DNA of 28,095 nt from Actinomycetes bacterium (GTDB taxonomy: Bacteria; Actinomycetota; Actinomycetes; Actinomycetales; Dermatophilaceae), in contig JAEWFB010000082.1 in assembly GCA_023389095.1 (NCBI GenBank), forward strand, positions 1 to 28,095, given 5' to 3'. Positions 1 to 6,138 of the stretch are shown here, in pieces. Each line of letters starts with the position of its first letter. Within the stretch, counting starts at the first letter, position 1. Under the pieces are notes generated by a model. It saw only the letters and a list, made by a program, of their open reading frames with translations. It did no database searches and was not told where the DNA came from. A program made the translations under genes and the position numbers.

Positions 1-362
1 CCGAGCGCGTCGCCTTCGGCCGGCCCCTCGCCGAGCAGGGCGTCGTCCGCGACTGGATCGCCGAGTCACGCGTGCGCATCGAGCAGCTGCGCCTGCTCGT
101 GCTCAAGACCGCCTGGCTCATGGACACCGTCGGCAACAGGGGCGCCCACACCGAGATCCAGGCCATCAAGATCGCGACGCCGAAGACCGTCGAGTGGATC
201 CTCGACAAGGCGATCCAGGCGCACGGCGCCGCCGGCCTGAGCCAGGACACCGGGCTGGCGGCCGCCTTCGCCGGCATCCGCACGCTCCGCTTCGCCGACG
301 GGCCCGACGAGGTGCACAAGAACGCCCTCGCCAAGGCCGAGCTGCGCCGTCACACCCGCTGA
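1..362 (+). CDS. acyl-CoA dehydrogenase, ACAD10/11-like, 3' part only
   Basis: The reading frame is open from the left edge (frame of base 3) to TGA at 360-362, giving about 119 C-terminal residues. It is the flavoprotein C-terminal helical domain of an acyl-CoA dehydrogenase: an F-G-R-P-L segment, the 'IQAHGAAGLSQD' segment (the QxHGxxG pattern that helps bind FAD), and a final 'ADGPDEVH' motif. Most acyl-CoA dehydrogenases have Y-E-G-T there with a catalytic Glu. The ADGPDEVH form, with Asp at that position, is typical of the ACAD10/ACAD11-like subfamily, often encoded near an aminoglycoside-phosphotransferase-like kinase. That kinase would lie outside the window if present. The role is FAD-linked alpha,beta-dehydrogenation of an acyl-CoA, substrate unknown. 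It lies 24 bp before a second dehydrogenase on the same strand and probably shares its operon. Confidence 0.9.
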   Translation, partial: ERVAFGRPLAEQGVVRDWIAESRVRIEQLRLLVLKTAWLMDTVGNRGAHTEIQAIKIATPKTVEWILDKAIQAHGAAGLSQDTGLAAAFAGIRTLRFADGPDEVHKNALAKAELRRHTR

Positions 363-386
363 GCCACCCGACAGGAAGGACGCGAC

Positions 387-1556
387 ATGGACTTCGACCT
401 CTCCGGCGAGGAGCGCGAGATCCGCGACTGGGTCCGCACCTTCGTGCGCAAGGAGCTCCTGCCGCTCGAGCCGGAGGTGCTCGAGCGCGAGCGCCGGCAC
501 GAGCGAGGCCTGCCCGCCGACACCCTGAAGGCCCTGCAGGACAAGGCGCGAGCCGCCGGGTTCTTCGGCATCCAGACACCCGAGGAGTACGGCGGCATGG
601 GCCTCGGCGCCCTCGTCGCGGCACTCGTCGAGATCGAGCTCGGGCGCTCGTTCGTGCCCTTCCGGTTCGCCGGCGAGGCCGACAACATCCTCTTCAGCGC
701 CACGCCGGAGCAGCAGGACCGCTACCTGCGCCCGACCATCGAGGGCACGTTCCGGTCGTGCTTCGCCATCACCGAGCCGGGCGCCGGCTCCGACGCGCGG
801 GCCATCCGCACGAGTGCCCGCCGCGACGGCGACGACTGGCTCATCAGCGGGGAGAAGACCTTCATCACCGGCGGCCACGAGGCCGACTTCGTCATGGTGT
901 TCGCCGTCACCGACAAGGAGAAGGGCGCCGACGGCGGCGTCACGTGCTTCCTCGTCGACCGCGACCGTGGCTGGGAGAGCCGGCCGATCGACACCATGGG
1001 TGAGTGGGGCCCGGCCGCGCTCGTCTTCGACGACGTCCGCGTACCGCACTCGGCGATCCTCGGTGAGGAGGGCCGGGGCTTCGAGCTCGCGATGCGATGG
1101 ATCGGCAAGGGCCGCTACATGCTGCCCGCCCGGGCGCTGGGGTCGTGCGAGCGGCTCGTCGAGATGGGCATGGAGCACGCCCGCAACCGGGTCACCTTCG
1201 GCGAGCCCATCGCCAACCGGCAGGCGATCCAGTGGATGGTCGCCGACTCCGCGGTCGAGATCGAGGCGCTGCGCTGGCTCGTGCTCACCGCCGCCTGGCA
1301 GGTCGACCGCGGCCTCGACTCGCGCCAGTCGCAGTCGATGGCCAAGCTCTTCGGCGGGGTCAGGGCCAACGAGATCGTCGACCGCGTGCTCCAGATGCAC
1401 GGCGGCATGGGCTACACCCGCGAGCTGCCGGTCGAGCGCTGGTACCGCGAGCTGCGGCTGCTGCGCATCTACGAGGGGACCGACGAGATCCAGCGACGCA
1501 CCATCGCCCGCAACCTGCTGCGGGGGCACGCGTCGGTGCGCGGACACCTCGGCTGA
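387..1556 (+). CDS. acyl-CoA dehydrogenase (389 aa)
   Basis: This is a full-length acyl-CoA dehydrogenase; about 390 residues is normal for the family. The N-terminal helical domain spans residues 1-120. The FAD-binding signature ITEPGAGSD is at 128-136, followed by a beta-domain motif (GEKTFITGG). The C-terminal helical domain carries R-V-T-F-G-E-P, the QMHGGMGYTRE FAD/dimer motif and RIYEGTDEIQ, whose Glu (about 363) is the expected catalytic base. ATG at 387 follows GGAAGGA at about 372-378. It catalyses the FAD-dependent first dehydrogenation step of beta-oxidation or a branched-chain acyl-CoA pathway, with electrons passing to ETF; chain length cannot be read from sequence. It shares an operon with the partial dehydrogenase upstream. 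A short GC-rich hairpin (GGGGC/GCCCC, 1581-1596) follows the stop. Confidence 0.95.
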   Translation: MDFDLSGEEREIRDWVRTFVRKELLPLEPEVLERERRHERGLPADTLKALQDKARAAGFFGIQTPEEYGGMGLGALVAALVEIELGRSFVPFRFAGEADNILFSATPEQQDRYLRPTIEGTFRSCFAITEPGAGSDARAIRTSARRDGDDWLISGEKTFITGGHEADFVMVFAVTDKEKGADGGVTCFLVDRDRGWESRPIDTMGEWGPAALVFDDVRVPHSAILGEEGRGFELAMRWIGKGRYMLPARALGSCERLVEMGMEHARNRVTFGEPIANRQAIQWMVADSAVEIEALRWLVLTAAWQVDRGLDSRQSQSMAKLFGGVRANEIVDRVLQMHGGMGYTRELPVERWYRELRLLRIYEGTDEIQRRTIARNLLRGHASVRGHLG

Positions 1557-1627
1557 CCGCACCACGCGTCGGGATCCGCCGGGGCTCGCGCGCCCCACGA
1601 GGGAGGCGAGGGGCGCATGCTGGACGG

Positions 1628-2011
1628 GTGCCAGAACCACCCGCCGGCGTCAGGACCTTCAACCGGGTCGCCGTGCGCGCCGCCGGACACCGCTTCTTCC
1701 CGCTGTGGGCGGTGCTCCGGCACCGGGGCCGTCGCAGCGGCACCGAGTACACCGTGCCCGTCGCCGTCATCCCGACGGCCGACGGTTTCGTCATCGCGCT
1801 GCCGTGGGGCCGTGGCACCGACTGGGTTCGCAACACTCGGGCCGCCGGCGGCTGCACGGTCCGGTGGAAGGGCCGGGAGTGGGCGTGCACCGACCCGACC
1901 TTCGTCGGCAAGGACGTCGCGATGGCGGCGGCCGGGCCGGTGCTGCGCCGGGTGCTGTCGCGCCAGGACCCTGACGGCGGCTTCCTGCACCTGACGCGCC
2001 GGCCGGCCTGA
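1628..2011 (+). CDS. deazaflavin (F420)-dependent nitroreductase-family protein
   Basis: A 127-residue protein of the small split-barrel family once called DUF385 (Ddn-like, F420H2-dependent quinone/nitro reductases common in actinobacteria). Visible motifs are an early F-N-R-V segment, the R-G-R-R-S-G strand, the TVPV-A segment, G-T-D-W-V-R-N-T-R-A-A-G-G and a basic R-W-K-G strand; the W-x-R-N segment is typical of the family. GTG at 1628 is the best start: it is the closest start ahead of the conserved barrel, and GAGGGG lies upstream at 1608-1613. The nearby ATG at 1617 is in another frame. The protein is slightly shorter than many relatives (about 140 residues). It follows the acyl-CoA dehydrogenases by 71 bp. 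A redox role is known for the family, but the substrate and true F420 use are inferred. Confidence 0.82.
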   Translation: MPEPPAGVRTFNRVAVRAAGHRFFPLWAVLRHRGRRSGTEYTVPVAVIPTADGFVIALPWGRGTDWVRNTRAAGGCTVRWKGREWACTDPTFVGKDVAMAAAGPVLRRVLSRQDPDGGFLHLTRRPA

Positions 2012-2047
2012 CGCTCGTGCCGTGGTCATGAGCACCCGGCGACACGC

Positions 2048-2066
2048 GGCGCCCTGCGCCCGTTTT
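2048..2066 (+). terminator. short hairpin with T run after the nitroreductase gene
   Basis: GGCGC (2048-2052) can pair with GCGCC (2056-2060) across a 3-base loop, followed by CGTTTT. A T run is rare in this GC-rich sequence, and it sits 37 bp after the nitroreductase stop, so it may be an intrinsic terminator. The stem is only 5 bp, hence modest confidence. Confidence 0.4.
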
Positions 2067-2185
2067 GCCCCGGTATCCGCACTGTGTGCGCAAGGATGGG
2101 GCGTGGCCCGCGAGACGACCCGAGACCTCTGCGTACCACCGTCCCCCGGTCACGCGTCCGCCGACCACGCGGGCGGTGCGACCCG

Positions 2186-4216
2186 GTGGTGACCTCCTTC
2201 CTGTCGAGCCGTCGCGGCTGGGTGGCGACGGCCCTGGTGGTCCTGCTCGGCGTCGTCGTGCTCGGGGCCACGGCCGTGCGGTTCGCCCCGCCCGGCTCGA
2301 CCGTCGCCGTGTGGTGGCCTGCCGCGGGGCTCGCGGTCGCGTTCCTGCTCGTCAGTGGGCCCGACCGGCGGCGGGCAGCGGTGTTCGTGGCGGGCCTGCT
2401 CGTCGCGAGCGGCCTGGCCAACTACTACGGCGGCCGCCCCCCGCTCGTCGCGGCGGCTTTCGGCGTGGCCAACGCCCTCGAGGCCTTCGTCGTCCACCGC
2501 CTCATGACCAGCGGCGGCCGCCGGCCGCGGCTCTCCTCGATGGACGACCTCTTCCGGCTGCTGTCGGCCGCACTCGCCGGTGCGCTGACCTTCGGGATCC
2601 TCGCGGGCCTCGTCGTCATGGTGGGGCTGCACAGCACGTTCTTCCCGACGGCGTACACCGTGACCGCCTCGCACGCCGCCGCCATCCTCGTCATCGGTCC
2701 GCTCGGCATCGCCGTCGTCACGCCGCGGGTGCGGGCCCCCGGGGTCGAGCTGCTGCTCCAGATGGTCCTCGTCGTCGGGGTGACCCTCTGGGTGTTCCGC
2801 CAGGGCCAGGGGCTGCCGCTCGCGTTCCTCCCGCTGCCCACCCTGGCCTGGGCGGCCACCCGAGAGGGGTTGCGGGCCGTCGCCGCGCAGCTGCTCACCG
2901 TCGGGGTCCTGGCCGTGTACGGCACGAGCACGGGCGGTGGCCCGTTCGCCTTCGCCGGCACGAGCTCGGGGATCCGTCCCGAGACCGTCGGGGCGCTGAC
3001 ACAGGCCTTCCTCGTCACGGCCGCCATCACGACGCTGTCGCTCGCCGTCGCCTCGACCCAGCGCCGCCGGGCCATCGCCGAGCTGCGCACCGAGGCCCAG
3101 TTCACGTCGGTCGTCCTCGACACCGCGGCGACCGCCATCGTCGTCGTCGACACCGACGGGCACATCGACCGCCTCAATCGCACGGCCGCGTCGTGGATCG
3201 GCCGGCACGAGGACGAGCTCGTCGGGCTCCACGCGGCGGAGACCTTCCCGATCGCCGAGGACCGCGACCGGCTGCTCGCCCGGTTCGCCCGCCTGCGCGA
3301 CCACGACTTCCCCGAGACCGACGAGCAGGAGTGGGTCACCCCCGAGGGGCGCCGGCGCAACATCGTCTGGTCCAACCGGTGGCTCACCGACGAGCTCGGC
3401 CGCCGCAGCCACCTCGTCAAGACCGGCGTCGACGTCACGGAGTCCCGGGCGGCGCTCGAGCGCGAGCGCCGCGTCGTCGAGGAGCTGACCGCCCTCGACC
3501 AGACGAAGAACGACTTCGTGTCCTCGGTCAGCCACGAGCTGCGCACCCCGCTCGCGAGCGTCCTCGGCTACACCGAGATGCTCGAGGACGGGGCGGCCGG
3601 CGAGCTGACGAGCCGCCAGGGCGAGCTGGTGGCACGCATCGACCGCAACGGCCGGCGCCTCCTCGAGCTCATCGAGGACCTCCTCGTCAACTCGCGCATC
3701 GAGTCCGGCCAGCTCGACCTCGACCTGCGTCGCTGCGACTTCGCCGACATCGTGGCGCACGCCTGGGACGGCCTCCGGCCACTGAGCGAGCGTCGCGACC
3801 TCGACCTGTCGATCGACGTCGACCGCAAGCCGCTGTGGGTCCGGGGCGACCCGGCGGCTCTCGAGCGGCTCACCATGAACCTGCTGTCCAACGCCGTGAA
3901 GTTCACGCCCGACGGCGGGTCGGTCGAGGTGTCGCTGGGCGACGGACAGGCCGACCTCGCCCAGCCGTGCGCGCGCCTCGTCGTGCGTGACTCCGGCATC
4001 GGCATCCCGTCGGGCGACCTCGAGAAGGTGTTCCGCCGGTTCTACCGGTCCAAGACGGCCACCGACCAGGCGATCCAGGGCACCGGCCTCGGCCTGTCCA
4101 TCGTCCGGGCGATCGTCGACGGCCACGGCGGCACCATCGAGGTCGTGTCGGCGCCGGGCGCCGGCGCGACGTTCACGGTGACCCTGCCGGCACTGTCCGT
4201 CGGCGCGGCGTCATGA
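2186..4216 (+). CDS. membrane sensor histidine kinase (MASE1-PAS-HisKA-HATPase)
   Basis: The N-terminal 280 or so residues hold about eight hydrophobic segments with the W-W-P-A-A-G-L motif typical of the MASE1 integral membrane sensor domain. A PAS domain follows ('TAIVVVDTDG'), then HisKA with phospho-acceptor His about 450 in SVSHELRTPL, then a HATPase with N box (NLLSNAVKFTP), G1 (DSGIGIP), F box and G2 (GTGLGLSI). The frame is open from a GTG at 2084, but residues before 2186 are basic and unlike the domain. GTG at 2186 or 2189 puts the first membrane helix near the N terminus. It autophosphorylates in response to an unknown membrane or cytoplasmic cue. The stop overlaps the start of the next kinase gene by 4 bp, so the two are likely translationally coupled. 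No response regulator is adjacent. Confidence 0.9.
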   Translation: MVTSFLSSRRGWVATALVVLLGVVVLGATAVRFAPPGSTVAVWWPAAGLAVAFLLVSGPDRRRAAVFVAGLLVASGLANYYGGRPPLVAAAFGVANALEAFVVHRLMTSGGRRPRLSSMDDLFRLLSAALAGALTFGILAGLVVMVGLHSTFFPTAYTVTASHAAAILVIGPLGIAVVTPRVRAPGVELLLQMVLVVGVTLWVFRQGQGLPLAFLPLPTLAWAATREGLRAVAAQLLTVGVLAVYGTSTGGGPFAFAGTSSGIRPETVGALTQAFLVTAAITTLSLAVASTQRRRAIAELRTEAQFTSVVLDTAATAIVVVDTDGHIDRLNRTAASWIGRHEDELVGLHAAETFPIAEDRDRLLARFARLRDHDFPETDEQEWVTPEGRRRNIVWSNRWLTDELGRRSHLVKTGVDVTESRAALERERRVVEELTALDQTKNDFVSSVSHELRTPLASVLGYTEMLEDGAAGELTSRQGELVARIDRNGRRLLELIEDLLVNSRIESGQLDLDLRRCDFADIVAHAWDGLRPLSERRDLDLSIDVDRKPLWVRGDPAALERLTMNLLSNAVKFTPDGGSVEVSLGDGQADLAQPCARLVVRDSGIGIPSGDLEKVFRRFYRSKTATDQAIQGTGLGLSIVRAIVDGHGGTIEVVSAPGAGATFTVTLPALSVGAAS

Positions 4217-6138
4217 CGCGCGACGGACCGAGTCGGACGCGCCGAGCCGGGGCGCCGACACCGAACGCATCAGGAACAGCAGCGGCAACGGGGCCGCGGG
4301 TCAGGGGAGCGCGGGGAGCGCTCAGGGGGAGCGTGGAACGGGTGCAGGACGAGACGTGGGAGGTCAAGGCTCTTCGCCATCTCACCGACCTGATGAACCG
4401 GGTCAGTGCGCAGGACGACCTCGGGAGCCTCTTCGAGACGGTCGTCGAGGGGGCGGCCGACGTCGTCGGGTTCACCGTCGCGGCGATCAGCCTCGTCGAC
4501 GACGCGACGGGTGACCTCGTCGTCGTGGCCGTCGCCGGCGACGACAGCGCGAAGACGCAGCTGATGGGCCGGCACACGCCGCGCGCGGCGATCGACCGCG
4601 AGTTCGCGGTGGCCGAGCGCTGGGGGAGCCTCCGGTTCGTGCCGGCCGACCGGCTGCCCGCCGAGTCGCAGGACGGCTGGGTGGCCACCGACTGGAGTCG
4701 CGACACCGACGACCCCGACGCGTGGGACCCCGAGGACACCCTCCTCGCGCCGCTGCTCGACGCCGTCGGTGACCTGCTCGGTCACCTGTCGGTCGACCTG
4801 CCGCTGAGCGGCCGACGCCCCGACCCGACGCAGCGGGCCGTGCTCGAGCTGTTCGCCAACCAGACCGCGATCGCCATCCAGGCGGCGCGCCAGCGCCACG
4901 CCCTCACCGAGCGGGTTCGCCTCGGCGAGGCCGTGAAGTCGGTGGCCCGCATCGCCCAGGACGACCTCGAGCCGGCCCAGGTCGTCGACGTCGCGGCACC
5001 GCGGATCGCGGCCGGGCTCGCGTCCGACACGTTGTGGCTGCGCATCTTCGGGGTGCAGGGCGAGGACGAGCGCGAGAGCGTGTCGGCCCGCAGCGGCGAG
5101 ACCGTCGTGGCGCCCTCGCTCATCGACCTCGCGCACCGGCTCAGCGCCCGTCTCTGGGCCGAGGGCGAGGTCGCCGTGGCCCGTCCGGGGCGGTGCGAGC
5201 CCGCGCGGGAGTGGTCGCCGGCCGACGTCGCGCTCGCCTCCGAGTTCCTCGCCGCCGCGTCCGCGGGGTCGCTGCTGCTGGCCCCGATCGGGTCGGGCTC
5301 CGCGTGCTACGGCTACCTCGCGGCCGTGCGCAACGCGGGCGACGCGCTGTGGACCGACGCCGAGACCCAGGCCGCCCTCGAGATGGCCCGCGACCTCGGG
5401 CGGGCCGTGCGCAACGCGCGGCTGTACGCGGCCGAGCGCCGGGTCGCCGAGGAGCTGCGGGAGGCCGACCGCAGCCGTACCCAGCTGTTCTCGACCGTCT
5501 CGCACGAGCTGAAGAACCCGCTGGCCTCGATCGTCGGCCACGTCGAGCTGCTGCGCGGCGAGCCCGAGAACCTCGCCTGGTCGCTCGGGGTCATCGGGCG
5601 CAACACCGAACGCCTCCAGCTGCTCGTCGACGACCTGCTGACCCTGTCGCGGGTCAGCGACCCCGACCGTGACATGCAGTTCACCGAGGTCGACCTCGGC
5701 GAGCTGGCCCGTGACGTCGTCGACATGTTCCGGCCGCGGGCCGACGGCCAGGAGGTGGGGCTCACCTTCGACAAGCCGCTCGGCGTGCCGGCGGTGCTCG
5801 GCAGCGCCGACGACCTCGAGCGCGTCGTGCAGAACCTCGTGAGCAACGCCGTGAAGTTCACGCCCGCCGGCGGCGCGGTCAGCGTCTCGCTCGAGCGGCG
5901 CACCGAGGGCCTGGCCCTGACGTGCGTCGACGACGGCATCGGCATCTCGATGGACGACCAGGAGCGGCTCTTCACCGAGTTCTTCCGCGGCACCAACCCC
6001 GAGGGGCTCAAGGTCCCCGGCACGGGCCTGGGCCTGTCGATCGCGCACCGGGTCGTGGAGCGCCACGGGGGGCGGCTCGAGGTGGAGTCCGAGCTGGGCC
6101 GCGGCACGAGCGTCACCCTGCTGCTGCCGGTGTCCTGA
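4213..6138 (+). CDS. cytoplasmic GAF-domain sensor histidine kinase
   Basis: A 641-residue kinase with no membrane segments. Residues about 50-230 look like a GAF domain (L-F-A-N-Q-T-A-I-A-I-Q-A at its end), and residues about 240-410 resemble a second, divergent GAF. HisKA follows with His about 431 in TVSHELKNPLAS, then a HATPase with N box (NLVSNAVKFTP), DDGIGIS and GTGLGLSI. ATG at 4213 overlaps the preceding stop (ATGA), supporting coupling. A GTG at 4333 preceded by AGGGGGA at 4324-4330 is a credible alternative that would remove a low-complexity 40-residue tail. The GAF domains suggest it senses a small molecule, redox state or gas. Its 3' end overlaps the 3' end of the opposing fusion gene by 26 bp. 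The partner response regulator is not in this window. Confidence 0.88.
   Translation: MTRDGPSRTRRAGAPTPNASGTAAATGPRVRGARGALRGSVERVQDETWEVKALRHLTDLMNRVSAQDDLGSLFETVVEGAADVVGFTVAAISLVDDATGDLVVVAVAGDDSAKTQLMGRHTPRAAIDREFAVAERWGSLRFVPADRLPAESQDGWVATDWSRDTDDPDAWDPEDTLLAPLLDAVGDLLGHLSVDLPLSGRRPDPTQRAVLELFANQTAIAIQAARQRHALTERVRLGEAVKSVARIAQDDLEPAQVVDVAAPRIAAGLASDTLWLRIFGVQGEDERESVSARSGETVVAPSLIDLAHRLSARLWAEGEVAVARPGRCEPAREWSPADVALASEFLAAASAGSLLLAPIGSGSACYGYLAAVRNAGDALWTDAETQAALEMARDLGRAVRNARLYAAERRVAEELREADRSRTQLFSTVSHELKNPLASIVGHVELLRGEPENLAWSLGVIGRNTERLQLLVDDLLTLSRVSDPDRDMQFTEVDLGELARDVVDMFRPRADGQEVGLTFDKPLGVPAVLGSADDLERVVQNLVSNAVKFTPAGGAVSVSLERRTEGLALTCVDDGIGISMDDQERLFTEFFRGTNPEGLKVPGTGLGLSIAHRVVERHGGRLEVESELGRGTSVTLLLPVS

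Noticed and set aside
2084..2185. Extended N terminus of the first histidine kinase from GTG 2084
   Set aside because: The added 34 residues are Arg/Pro-rich and unlike the start of a MASE1 domain. The GTG pair at 2186-2191 fits better, though the longer form cannot be excluded.
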